A DNA stretch of 64,000 bases, from positions 744,001 through 808,000 of the forward strand of contig NZ_WBPF01000013.1 of the NCBI RefSeq assembly GCF_008923725.1. Reading direction: 5' to 3'. The DNA comes from Bacillus sp. CH140a_4T. Lineage in GTDB: Bacteria > Bacillota > Bacilli > Bacillales > Bacillaceae_G. Made by a program: the position numbers and the translations under genes. This document shows positions 36,246 through 44,757 of the stretch, one piece after another. Below the pieces are notes generated by a model. The model made no database searches, was not told the origin of the DNA, and saw only the letters and a program-made list of their open reading frames with translations. Each line of letters begins with the position of its first letter. Position 1 is the first letter of the stretch.

Positions 36246-36907
36246 TATAATTTATTTACAGCTCTTCTTATAGCTTTCCCTATTTCCATACTAGACTGTG
36301 GGTTTTTCCCTGTAATTAAATGCCCCTCTACTACAACAGGCGGCGTGAAATTTGGAGCAACATAAAACAAAGCCCCTTCTTCTTTCAATTTACTTTCTAA
36401 TAAAAACGGCACTCGCTTTTCTAAACGTACAGCTTTTTCCTCATCATTTGTATAACCTGTTATACGCTTACCGGCAACAAAAAACGATCCGTCCTTATTT
36501 TTCACACCGACTAAAGAACTTACTCCGTGACAAACAGCCGCTACAATCCGGTTATTGTTGTACATATTCTCAATTAAATTTGCAACATATGGATTACCTG
36601 AAAAATCTACAATTGCCCCGTGCCCACCACCAAATAAAACCGCATCATAATCCGAAAAATGAACATTTGAGATCGGCTTCGTATTTTGCAATAAAGAAGC
36701 GACATACTTAAATTCACGAGGTATGCCATTCGGAATAGACACTCTATCAATAGGGACTCTACCGCCCTTTATCGATACAATATCAACATCGAACTTAGCC
36801 TTTTTAAACACATTATAAGGAGCTGCGAGCTCTTCCAGCCACAAACCAGTCGGGTGTCCATTCATATCATGAGCGCTTGTTGAAACTAACAATATCCTTT
36901 TCAACAT
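36245..36907 (-). CDS. DJ-1/PfpI family protein, copy 2
   Basis: The 220-residue paralogue of the 34711 gene shares GLWLEE, the GGRVPIDR motif, FGGGHGAIVDF and the nucleophile elbow AAVCHGVSSLV. Colinear similarity covers the whole length (for example TGYTNDEEKAVRLEKRVPFLLESKLKEEGA against TGFSNEEEKLAELDQFVPFLTEDELIKNGG in copy 1). RBS AAGGAGGGG. The divergence suggests an old duplication or joint acquisition, not a recent copy. Confidence 0.85.
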   Translation of the reverse strand: MLKRILLVSTSAHDMNGHPTGLWLEELAAPYNVFKKAKFDVDIVSIKGGRVPIDRVSIPNGIPREFKYVASLLQNTKPISNVHFSDYDAVLFGGGHGAIVDFSGNPYVANLIENMYNNNRIVAAVCHGVSSLVGVKNKDGSFFVAGKRITGYTNDEEKAVRLEKRVPFLLESKLKEEGALFYVAPNFTPPVVVEGHLITGKNPQSSMEIGKAIRRAVNKL

Positions 36908-36970
36908 ATCCCCTCCTTACTACCTATCTATGTATGGAGTGTTCTTATCATTCATATAGAACATGAAACG

Positions 36971-37013
36971 GACAGAAAAATAGCCGACTCTTCATATAAA
37001 AGTCGGCTTTCTT
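36971..37013. repeat. Right copy of the 43-bp direct repeat; gerE terminator
   Basis: GACAGAAAAATA plus AGCCGAC/GTCGGCT hairpin; 33 of 43 positions match the copy at 32808-32850. It ends gerE transcription on the minus strand. Confidence 0.55.
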
Positions 37014-37014
37014 T

Positions 37015-37239
37015 TTATAGTTCGAGCTCTCCCATGCGAAGAAGCTCAACAACTGCTTGTGAACGTCCTTTAACTCCTAGCTTTTGCATTGCGTTTGAGA
37101 TGTGATTACGTACTGTTTTTTCACTGATAAAAAGTTCACCTGCAATTTCCTTCGTTGTTTTATCTTGAACCAGTAATTCAAATACTTCTCTCTCTCTCTT
37201 TGTGAGTAACGGTTTAGATTGATACGCTTTTTCCTTCAA
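37015..37239 (-). CDS. gerE: GerE, late mother-cell sporulation regulator
   Basis: The 74-residue protein is a lone LuxR-type helix-turn-helix ([36 protein letters not shown], about 12-47) of the exact size and sequence character of Bacillus GerE. It controls late coat genes with sigma-K. RBS is GGAGGG. A CATANNNTA box typical of sigma-K promoters lies about 70 bp upstream. In B. subtilis it is between ysmA and ysmB-racE; here accessory genes flank it on both sides. Confidence 0.97.
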   Translation of the reverse strand: MKEKAYQSKPLLTKREREVFELLVQDKTTKEIAGELFISEKTVRNHISNAMQKLGVKGRSQAVVELLRMGELEL

Positions 37240-37306
37240 CTGGTATAACCCTCCTTGCTTAAGCCAGAGCCGTGTATGTGTAAGTTGGGTGTTTATTTAG
37301 TCAAGA

Positions 37307-37335
37307 TATTGTATGAACGAAATGTGCGGGTGGTG
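37307..37335 (-). promoter_or_regulatory. Candidate sigma-K promoter of gerE
   Basis: CATACAATA (37307-37315) matches the sigma-K -10 form CATANNNTA, with an AC-containing -35 (CACCAC) about 16 nt upstream. gerE is a sigma-K gene in B. subtilis. Confidence 0.6.
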
Positions 37336-37404
37336 AATGAAAATGGGCTTTATTTCACATGTTATTTTAGACTTTTATACAGTTCGCACACTCTTTGTAT
37401 CCAC

Positions 37405-38700
37405 TCACTTTCCAGTACGCCATATTTGTTCCAGTAATATACTGACAACTGTACCTACGAACAATCCATTTCCGAATATATATTGCATAACAGACGGCAG
37501 TGATTGGAGTGCTCCAGACGGTAAAAACATAACACCGCTTCCAAATAATACAGCAACTCCTAAAACCGTTACATTCCGTTCGCTCATTGGCACTTGTTTG
37601 ATATTATGAAAACCAATCCCAATTAGCTGTACGAACGAAGCCATTAAAACCGCAGATGCGACTGCAGATGGTAACGATGCTAAGTAACGAATAATATTTG
37701 GAAACAGCGACATTATGACTAGTAACAGACATGCTAGTAAGAACGATCGTATATATTTTTGTTTCGTTAAACGTATAAATCCTGCCGTTGCTGGTAACGG
37801 CACGACACCTACAGTTGAAAATACAGAAGAAATGATATGCGAAATTCCACCAACCCACGTACCATCCTTCAACTGTTTCTGTTCAATAGTCCCTTTTTGA
37901 ATGGTAGCTTGATTGATTGCTATAATAGCTGCCACTGTATTTGAGACTAAAATACATACCATAACGAAACTGGATACAGCCATACCTGTATTCCACTTTG
38001 GAAGTCCCCAAGCAAATACATGTGGAAGTTGCACAAAATGAGTTACTTGAGATGGAATCGTCACTTTTCCTGCAATGAGAAAGAGAATCCACCCACTAAT
38101 TAATCCTATTAAAACTGCATAACTTTTGACAAAACCTTTTCCGAAGTTAGATAGTATAATAACGAAAAGAAATATGCTAAACGCGATTATCGCTGTAAAT
38201 CCATCGATTTGAGAAGCAGTAGCAGTAATTCCTAGCATTCCTTTTAGGAATACACCGCTTAATTGTAAGCATAATAAAAGTAAAAACGTCCCTGTCACAA
38301 GCGGCGTGAATAAAAATAAAATACGTCCGATAAAACCAGTTACTCCTAATCCTATTAAAATAACGCCGGAAATTATCATTCCTAATTCTAAAATTTGCAA
38401 CGTACTATGTAATTGATCTTGCCCGACAGTTGCGTAAGCAAGCACGGTAAATACTCCAACCCAAGATCCAGCTGGTCCATCCGCAATTGGTAGTCTATGT
38501 CCAAGCCACCCTTGTAAAAAAGAAGATATACCAACTACAAAAAATGTACGCTGCATTAAATAAAATATTTCTTCCGTCGTAAGATGAAATAATCCGCCAA
38601 CGACAATTGGTAATGCGATTGAATTGGCTAATAAAAATATAAACCACTGCAAAGTTCCCATAATATGATTTTGATTATGTTGATTGTCCAAACTTTTCAT
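37405..38700 (-). CDS. NCS2 family purine/pyrimidine permease
   Basis: A 431-residue membrane protein with about 12-14 helices and the NCS2 (xanthine/uracil permease) pattern: the QRTFFVVGISSFLQGWLGHRLPIADGPAGSW segment (about 49-79) and GVVPLPATAGFIRLTKQ in the second half replacing the QNxGxxxxT signature. Substrate is unknown; the upstream amidohydrolase suggests a nucleobase or related amide. The start is uncertain: AAAGG sits directly against the ATG but at good distance from a TTG two codons later. Confidence 0.85.
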   Translation of the reverse strand: MKSLDNQHNQNHIMGTLQWFIFLLANSIALPIVVGGLFHLTTEEIFYLMQRTFFVVGISSFLQGWLGHRLPIADGPAGSWVGVFTVLAYATVGQDQLHSTLQILELGMIISGVILIGLGVTGFIGRILFLFTPLVTGTFLLLLCLQLSGVFLKGMLGITATASQIDGFTAIIAFSIFLFVIILSNFGKGFVKSYAVLIGLISGWILFLIAGKVTIPSQVTHFVQLPHVFAWGLPKWNTGMAVSSFVMVCILVSNTVAAIIAINQATIQKGTIEQKQLKDGTWVGGISHIISSVFSTVGVVPLPATAGFIRLTKQKYIRSFLLACLLLVIMSLFPNIIRYLASLPSAVASAVLMASFVQLIGIGFHNIKQVPMSERNVTVLGVAVLFGSGVMFLPSGALQSLPSVMQYIFGNGLFVGTVVSILLEQIWRTGK

Positions 38701-38737
38701 CCTTTCTAGCTAACCTATAAGAAATATATTGTAAGCA

Positions 38738-38773
38738 TAAAAAAGAAAGGTTCTACACTCACAATTAGAACCC
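38738..38773 (-). terminator. Hairpin between amidohydrolase and permease genes
   Basis: GGTTCTA and TAGAACC pair around a 10-nt loop and are followed on the minus strand by TTTCTTTTTT. May attenuate transcription into the permease gene. Confidence 0.68.
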
Positions 38774-38798
38774 TCCTCAAAACATTCAAACGATTCTT

Positions 38799-40040
38799 TT
38801 ACACAAGATTATTTAATCCCACCTCATTTAAACTGCCAACAACAATATTTCCTTTATGCACGACTAAACACTTCTCTGTTTGACGCGCTACCGCTTCAGC
38901 AGTACATGTTGCATTCGTCAAAACAAAACTCGCTTCATCTCCTACATTCGGCCATGTTCGCTTCCCTTCATTGTTTAACGTTTCTTTTCCTCCCGTAATA
39001 AAGCGAAGAGCTTTTCCTAAAGACCTTTCGTCACTCCATCCAAAACGTTCCGCTAATCGATTTGCCTTTTGCAGCATATCCCCCGTTCCAAACGGTGACC
39101 AATGATCAGTAATACTATCATTTCCTAACGAGACTTTCACACCTTTCTTATCTAATAACGGAATTGGGATTACTTGTTTCCCAATTGGAACGGTTGAAGT
39201 AATATCAATGTTTAAAGCAGCTAGTCTTTCCGCCACTTCTTCAGCTTCTTTATCCGTAACACCACCGAGTCCAAGCGCATGACTAATCGTTACGCGACCT
39301 TGCCATCCCGCTTCTTCTGTTAGACTTGCCAATCTCTTCATTGTAAACGTTCCAAGATTATTCGCATCATGCAGGTGAATATCAACATCTGCATTAAATT
39401 CTACTGCGATATCCATAATAGTATGTAATGATTTTTCAATATCGTTATCCACTGTAGCTGGATCCACACCACCGACTAGATGCGCTCCCATACGCATCGC
39501 ATCTTTCACAAGTTGCACAGAATTACTGCGCAATAATCCATGTTGCGGAAAAGCAACGATTGTGCCAGAAACCTGATTTTTATATGTTTCCAACGCTGCT
39601 AACGTCGCCTCCAAATTACCAAGTCCAATAATTGGATCAACATTACAATGCGTTCTTATATTCGTTGCACCATTTCGAAGCAATAACGCTAGCATATTTT
39701 CCGCCCTATCTTGAGCAGTCGCTAATTGCTTCGGCAAAATTTCCTCTTCTTCATGAAAACGTGTGAAAATATTCTCTGCTGGCATACAAGCTTTCCAAGG
39801 ACCACTATAATACGTCTTATCAATGTGAATATGCATCTCTTCGAAAGCAGGCAAAATGAATAAACGATTAGCATCAAGAATTAGTACCCCTTCCTCTTGA
39901 ACAGCTCCTCCTATCATTTTTTTAATTCGTCCATCTTCAACGAGTAAACTACATAACTCTGTTTCTGTTTGGGAAATCCTTCCCTCTTCATACGTATAGC
40001 CTGATTCAAGCATTACATTAGTCAACCAATATGCTGTCAT
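38799..40040 (-). CDS. Cytosine deaminase-like amidohydrolase
   Basis: The 413-residue metal-dependent hydrolase has the amidohydrolase metal ligands: EMHIHID (about 67-73), RTHCNVDP (about 127-134), [16 protein letters not shown] and [17 protein letters not shown] with the late aspartate. This set is typical of the CodA/cytosine deaminase and N-isopropylammelide-type subgroup. The first metal motif is HIH instead of HxHxD-like variants but within family range. It is upstream of a nucleobase permease, consistent with uptake then deamination or ring hydrolysis. The exact substrate is not determinable. Confidence 0.82.
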   Translation of the reverse strand: MTAYWLTNVMLESGYTYEEGRISQTETELCSLLVEDGRIKKMIGGAVQEEGVLILDANRLFILPAFEEMHIHIDKTYYSGPWKACMPAENIFTRFHEEEEILPKQLATAQDRAENMLALLLRNGATNIRTHCNVDPIIGLGNLEATLAALETYKNQVSGTIVAFPQHGLLRSNSVQLVKDAMRMGAHLVGGVDPATVDNDIEKSLHTIMDIAVEFNADVDIHLHDANNLGTFTMKRLASLTEEAGWQGRVTISHALGLGGVTDKEAEEVAERLAALNIDITSTVPIGKQVIPIPLLDKKGVKVSLGNDSITDHWSPFGTGDMLQKANRLAERFGWSDERSLGKALRFITGGKETLNNEGKRTWPNVGDEASFVLTNATCTAEAVARQTEKCLVVHKGNIVVGSLNEVGLNNLV

Positions 40041-40222
40041 CTCTATTCCCCCACCCTTTATTAAAAGTTACCTCTTACTATAAGTTTAATATCTACTGAA
40101 AATTAAGACAATTAATACGGCTGTTCTCTAAAAAAAAATGTAATACAACCTCATAGTCTTCTCATAAATTTCCATATAGAATAGAAGTATATAGCTTGTC
40201 ATAAAAAGGAGTGGATTGGAAG

Positions 40223-40408
40223 ATGTCAAAAAGATTATATAAATCCGAAACTGATAAAATGCTATTTGGTATATGCGGTGGTTTAGGAGAATATTTTGAT
40301 ATTAGCTCTACTCTCATTCGCATACTTTGGGTCATTGCTATTTTATGTTTTGGGACGGGGTTTTTAGTTTATTTCATTTGTTTATTACTTATGCCACGCT
40401 CTTACTAA
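40223..40408 (+). CDS. Small PspC-domain membrane protein
   Basis: A 61-residue protein consisting of a PspC domain: KRLYKSETDKMLFGICGGLGEYFDIS then one transmembrane helix TLIRILWVIAILCFGTGFLVYFICLLLMP. Such proteins are linked to envelope stress. ATG at 40223 is used; GGAG and TTGGAAG precede it, and a GTG 12 nt upstream is an alternative. Single gene followed by a terminator. Confidence 0.85.
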   Translation: MSKRLYKSETDKMLFGICGGLGEYFDISSTLIRILWVIAILCFGTGFLVYFICLLLMPRSY

Positions 40409-40441
40409 TAACATTCTTTCATTTATTTGAGCATAGCGTAC

Positions 40442-40478
40442 AAAAAATCTCCTATAGAAAATCTATAGGAGATTTTTT
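40442..40478. terminator. Bidirectional terminator between pspC-like and XRE genes
   Basis: AAAAAATCTCCTATAG and CTATAGGAGATTTTTT, a perfect 16-bp stem with a 5-nt loop. Confidence 0.9.
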
Positions 40479-41050
40479 CATGAAGAATATTTCATCGTTA
40501 AATGTAATACCGCCACTTCATCTTCTTCATTTTTATAACTATGTTTCTTATTCGCTTCAAATTGAATGGAGTCAAACTCATTTAATTCGTATACATCGCT
40601 TTCTACTTGAATTGATACTTTCCCTTTCATCACTGTTACAAGCTCAATAGCACCTTCATGATGAGCTTCTGGTTCATATATACTATTCGATCTTAAACAA
40701 GCACGGTGCATTTCCATCCCCGTTTCTTTCGTATAACGGAACATCGTTTCTAAATGCCATGCTTGCCCTACATCTACTGCAAATCCTTCTCCACAGCGCG
40801 CCACAGCTACAGGTTCTCCAACAACCATCAATCTCGATAAAGGAATCGATAATCCTTTCGTTATTTTCCAAATGACAGCTAACGTTGGATTTGTTTCGCC
40901 TCTTTCAATCTTTCCTAATGTTAATTTACTAACTCCTGTTTTTTGGGCTAATTCTTCTAAACTTAATTTTTGTTCATTTCGAATTTGTCTTAATAGCTGA
41001 CCTACTTGCTGAATGACTTCTTTCGTTTGCATATCTTCATGTTCTTTCAT
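40478..41050 (-). CDS. XRE-type regulator with cupin sensor domain
   Basis: The 190-residue protein joins an N-terminal HTH_XRE domain (about 14-70, LRQIRNEQKLSLEELAQKTGVSKLTLGKIERGETNPTL) to a C-terminal cupin (about 110-185, with EAHHEGAIELVTVMKGKVSIQVESD). These regulators often respond to small metabolites. It is divergent from a DMT exporter gene 100 bp away, the likely target. ATG at 41050 has GAGGTGG ahead. Confidence 0.88.
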   Translation of the reverse strand: MKEHEDMQTKEVIQQVGQLLRQIRNEQKLSLEELAQKTGVSKLTLGKIERGETNPTLAVIWKITKGLSIPLSRLMVVGEPVAVARCGEGFAVDVGQAWHLETMFRYTKETGMEMHRACLRSNSIYEPEAHHEGAIELVTVMKGKVSIQVESDVYELNEFDSIQFEANKKHSYKNEEDEVAVLHLTMKYSS

Positions 41051-41150
41051 CTATAAAACCACCTCAAAGTATAAAATAGTTTACTTTTATTATTTTTAAG
41101 TATATTATACTATACATAATTATCAAATTCCGAAAGGAGTGCTATACTTC

Positions 41151-42116
41151 ATGCGCGCAATTTTATTAGGCCTTTTATCATCAGCCTTTTTTTCCGCAAC
41201 CTTTATTATTAATAGAGCGATGAATGTATCTGGAACGAGCTGGGCCTGGACAGCTTCCTTCCGCTTTTTATTTGCTCTCCCTATTTTATTCCTTATCGTT
41301 TTATTTCGCAAAAACTTAAGGGGTTTATGGGAAGAATTAAAGAAACATCCATTAGCTTGGATCGGATGGGGTTCCGTTGCTGGTATTGGTTTCTATTCTT
41401 TATTAAGTTTCGCAGCTGTCTTTTCTCCGGCTTGGCTCGTTGCTGGAACTTGGCAAGTTACTATATTAGCAGGTTTACTTTTATCACCATTATTCTTCAT
41501 TAAAATAGAAACGAAATCAGGCACAAAACTTGTACGTGGAAAAATTCCACTTCGTAGTTTATATGTCGCATTATTTATTTTACTTGGTGTAATTTGTATG
41601 CAAGCGACTGCAGCAGGTCATATTACAATGACTCAGTTCATTTCAGGTTTTTTACCTGTCGTAGTAGCAGCCTTCTTATATCCGTTTGGCAACCGAAAAA
41701 TGATGGAACTTGTTGGCGGACGTCTCGATACGTTCCAACGCGTATTAGGAATGGCTATAGGAAGTCTACCTATAACCATTTTACTTGCCATATACGGATT
41801 TTCTACTACTGGTATTCCAACATCCGGCCAAATGCTGCAAGGATTTTTATTGGCATTATGTTCTGGCGTGATTGCGACGATGACATTTTTCTTTGCTACT
41901 GACTTAGCCAAAGATAACTTCGCTCTACTTGGAGCTGTTGAAGCAACACAAGCTGGCACGATGGTCTTTACCGTACTTGGCGAAATTGTTTTCTTAAATG
42001 GTTCATTCCCCGGTGGTCTTTCCCTACTTGGAATGATTATTATTATGTTAGGAATGGTTGCAAATAGCATTTTAAACCGTTCTATTCCAGTCGTTAAACA
42101 GAAAAAAACAGCATAA
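41151..42116 (+). CDS. DMT-superfamily multidrug resistance efflux transporter
   Basis: The 321-residue membrane protein has ten predicted helices and an internal repeat typical of the EamA/DMT-type family annotated as multidrug resistance efflux (EmrE-like). The N-terminus AILLGLLSSAFFSATFIINRAMN and GAVEATQAGTMVFTVLGEIVFLNGSFP in the second half are characteristic. Substrate unknown. ATG at 41151 is preferred; AAGGAG lies 12 nt upstream, and a GTG at 41139 is the alternative. Divergent from the XRE-cupin regulator. Confidence 0.82.
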   Translation: MRAILLGLLSSAFFSATFIINRAMNVSGTSWAWTASFRFLFALPILFLIVLFRKNLRGLWEELKKHPLAWIGWGSVAGIGFYSLLSFAAVFSPAWLVAGTWQVTILAGLLLSPLFFIKIETKSGTKLVRGKIPLRSLYVALFILLGVICMQATAAGHITMTQFISGFLPVVVAAFLYPFGNRKMMELVGGRLDTFQRVLGMAIGSLPITILLAIYGFSTTGIPTSGQMLQGFLLALCSGVIATMTFFFATDLAKDNFALLGAVEATQAGTMVFTVLGEIVFLNGSFPGGLSLLGMIIIMLGMVANSILNRSIPVVKQKKTA

Positions 42117-42157
42117 AAAAGAGTATGGTTCTATACCAAAGAACCATACTCTTTTTT
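42115..42157 (+). terminator. Terminator after the DMT exporter
   Basis: AAAAAAGAGTATGGTTCT and its complement form a stem of about 17 bp with a short loop and T tract. Confidence 0.88.
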
Positions 42158-42258
42158 ATTGTCCCCCTATTTCGCCTTATCAGAATAGTATTTCATTAGC
42201 TGTTTATACTAAAACCTATGTTATAATACGTTTCATGTGCAATAATAGGAGGTAAATT

Positions 42259-42924
42259 ATGTTAAAAAAAGCAATCGCTGAATTTATTGGTACATTTGTA
42301 CTTGTATTATTCGGAACTGGAGTAGCTGTCATTGGCGGCGGAATTGAAGGAATTGGAACATTAGGAATCGCTATGGCTTTCGGTCTATCTATTGTGGCTA
42401 TGGCATATAGCATCGGAACAATTTCTGGATGTCACATTAACCCAGCAGTATCAGTATCTATGTTCATCAACAAAAGAATGAACGCTATGGAACTTTGTTA
42501 TTATGTATTAGCTCAAGTTTTAGGTGGTTTATTAGGAACTGCAACATTGGTGACAATTTTACAATCTGCTAAAACACCTTTAGATAATTTAGGACAAAAC
42601 GGTTTTGGAACTCTTGGTTTATCTGGAGCATTTCTAGTTGAATTTATTTTAACTTTCGTATTCATTTTAGTTATCGTTGCTGTAACAGGCAAAAAAGGAA
42701 GTTCTTCTCTAGCAGGATTAGTAATTGGTTTCACATTAGTTTTAGTTCACTTATTAGGTATTCCGTTAACTGGAACTTCTGTTAACCCAGCTCGTAGTAT
42801 CGCACCAGCTTTATTCGCTGGCGGAGAAGCACTTTCTCAACTATGGGTATTCATCGTTGCACCAATTCTTGGTGGTATCGTAGCAGCTATCGTAGGTAAA
42901 TTCATTTTAAATACTGAAAAATAG
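42259..42924 (+). CDS. aqpZ: Aquaporin Z-type MIP channel
   Basis: The 221-residue protein has six transmembrane helices and both NPA boxes: GCHINPAVS (about 60-68) and GTSVNPARSIAPALF (about 172-186). The arginine after the second NPA and the histidine VHLLGIPLTGT upstream match the water-selective AqpZ filter, so a water channel is more likely than a glycerol facilitator. RBS AGGAGG. Confidence 0.9.
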   Translation: MLKKAIAEFIGTFVLVLFGTGVAVIGGGIEGIGTLGIAMAFGLSIVAMAYSIGTISGCHINPAVSVSMFINKRMNAMELCYYVLAQVLGGLLGTATLVTILQSAKTPLDNLGQNGFGTLGLSGAFLVEFILTFVFILVIVAVTGKKGSSSLAGLVIGFTLVLVHLLGIPLTGTSVNPARSIAPALFAGGEALSQLWVFIVAPILGGIVAAIVGKFILNTEK

Positions 42925-42944
42925 AATTTTCAATATTTCTGAAT

Positions 42945-42987
42945 AAAAAAAGGCGAGCCCTCATTATGAGGATGCTCGCTTTTTTTA
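42945..42987. terminator. Bidirectional terminator between aqpZ and Rrf2 gene
   Basis: GCGAGC(CC)TCAT and ATGA(GGAT)GCTCGC pair with A and T tracts on both sides; covers the stop of the Rrf2 gene. Confidence 0.82.
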
Positions 42988-43416
42988 TTCTTTCATTTTA
43001 GACTTTAAATTTGTAACTAATTGATCTACCGTTACATTTGCAAGTACGTTTTCCATCGCTTCTTGCGCTTGCATTAAAATAATTTCTAATACTGATTGAA
43101 TATTAGCTCCTACTGGACATTCAATGTTGGGATTTTCATGGAAAGAAAATAGCTGTCCTTCTTCTACAACTTCCACTGCTTTATATACATCAAGTAATGT
43201 AATTTCTTCTAAATCACGAGCAAGTGTCGTACCACCTTTACCAGCTTGTACATCAACAAGTCCTGCTCTCTTCAACATTCCTGTAATGCGACGAATCACA
43301 ACCGGATTTGTATTCACACTACCAGCAATCCATTCAGAGGTACAGCGAGAGTTTCGATCAATCGCAAGTAACGTTAACATATGAACACCTACTGTAAAAC
43401 GACTACTAATTCCCAT
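42985..43416 (-). CDS. Rrf2-family transcriptional regulator (YwnA-like)
   Basis: The 143-residue protein has the Rrf2 winged helix (MGISSRFTVGVHMLTLLAIDRNSRCTSEWIAGSVNTNPVVIRRITGMLKRAGLV). It has one cysteine (IECPVG) in place of the three-cysteine iron-sulfur site of IscR, like YwnA. It therefore may sense thiol state or another ligand. ATG at 43416 follows AAGGAGG; the longer frame does not. Confidence 0.85.
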   Translation of the reverse strand: MGISSRFTVGVHMLTLLAIDRNSRCTSEWIAGSVNTNPVVIRRITGMLKRAGLVDVQAGKGGTTLARDLEEITLLDVYKAVEVVEEGQLFSFHENPNIECPVGANIQSVLEIILMQAQEAMENVLANVTVDQLVTNLKSKMKE

Positions 43417-43494
43417 CTGCACACCCTCCTTTGCATTCATTCTATTAAAAGACGACTCTTATTATTATATACTATTTTTAATTTATACATAAAG

Positions 43495-43528
43495 AAAAAG
43501 CATGATTCCAATAGGAAATCATGCTTTT
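43495..43528 (-). terminator. Terminator after the ABC exporter operon
   Basis: AAAAGCATGATT and AATCATGCTTTT pair with a 9-nt loop and T tract on the minus strand. Confidence 0.82.
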
Positions 43529-43534
43529 CTCTCA

Positions 43535-44755
43535 TTATTGACGCTTTATAAATTTCGCTAAATCTTTAAATTTCACTTTATCTGAGTAATTCATTACACC
43601 GTTTACGTAAATGCGACTTGTAAGCATATTGACGATAACAATAGTCACTAATAAAATTACTAACGTCACAATAATTTCTACAGTACCCGCTTCACCAGAT
43701 ACAAGTCTTGAAAAAGTAACCATAGGTGTAAAGAATGGAATATATGAACTAACTATAGCTAATGTACTATTTGGATCAAATAATGATTTAAGGCTAATAA
43801 AAAATGCCGCCATACCTAACATTGTAATTGGGAACGAAAGAGATTGCACATCCTCAATTTTTGATACAACAGCACCAACCGCTGCATATAGCATTGCGTA
43901 TAGTAAGTAACCCGTAATAAAATACACAAAGAACATACTAATTACTACAGCATCCAATTTAGAAAAATCTAGTGTGAGTCCTATTAAAGATGCATTTTCT
44001 AAATCTACCCACCCTAATAAATACGGTACAAGAAAACCGAAGGAAGCAATAACAAGTAATAGTAAAGCACTAGAAACAATTGCTAAAATTTTGGCATGTA
44101 GCATTGTTAATGGTTTTACTTTCGGAAGCATTAACTCCATAACGCGGGATGATTTTTCAGATGCTACAGTTGTTCCAATTGCAGCACCGAAGATAATAAT
44201 AAACATATATAAAGCAAACGAGAAAACATAACCAATCCCAAAGGAAGATGCATGATCTTTTACTGCCTCTTGTTTTAACGGAATTTCCATTTGCAACTGT
44301 TTTGCTACTTCTGCAGATACATTATTTTTTTCAATCATTACCGCTGTATACTGTTCCTTTAAATAACTTGCCATAAGTGTAGCCGTTGATTGGCTCGGAA
44401 AACCACTATACATATACGTCACTTCTGGAATACCATTCTTTTCTGTAATATGGAATAAACCGTCTAAATCCCCATCTTCCACTCGCTTACGTAGCTCATT
44501 AAATTTATCCTTATTTTCTACAGTTACTTTAGCAGACGGAAGTAACTTTGTTACATCACTTTCTTGCACTTTATAAGTATCGCTTTCTGTTACTACAGCA
44601 AATTTTTCTTTTCCTTTATCGTTATCAGCCGTGAAATGATTAAAGGCAAAAAGTCCAAACACAATTAAAAATAAAATCGCACTCGTAATTAATGATTTTT
44701 TAGATAAAAATGCTTCTCTAAAATAAAATGAAAATACGTGAGAAAATTTACGCAT
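43535..44755 (-). CDS. ABC-2 type exporter permease, NatB/YhaP-like
   Basis: The 406-residue permease has an N-terminal helix (about 19-38), a large extracellular domain (about 40-170), and five or six further helices. This ABC-2 layout is shared by Na+ exporter NatB and by YhaP. The gene starts two bases after the ATPase gene ends, so they form one operon. Substrate cannot be inferred with certainty. Confidence 0.85.
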   Translation of the reverse strand: MRKFSHVFSFYFREAFLSKKSLITSAILFLIVFGLFAFNHFTADNDKGKEKFAVVTESDTYKVQESDVTKLLPSAKVTVENKDKFNELRKRVEDGDLDGLFHITEKNGIPEVTYMYSGFPSQSTATLMASYLKEQYTAVMIEKNNVSAEVAKQLQMEIPLKQEAVKDHASSFGIGYVFSFALYMFIIIFGAAIGTTVASEKSSRVMELMLPKVKPLTMLHAKILAIVSSALLLLVIASFGFLVPYLLGWVDLENASLIGLTLDFSKLDAVVISMFFVYFITGYLLYAMLYAAVGAVVSKIEDVQSLSFPITMLGMAAFFISLKSLFDPNSTLAIVSSYIPFFTPMVTFSRLVSGEAGTVEIIVTLVILLVTIVIVNMLTSRIYVNGVMNYSDKVKFKDLAKFIKRQ

Positions 44756-44757
44756 CG

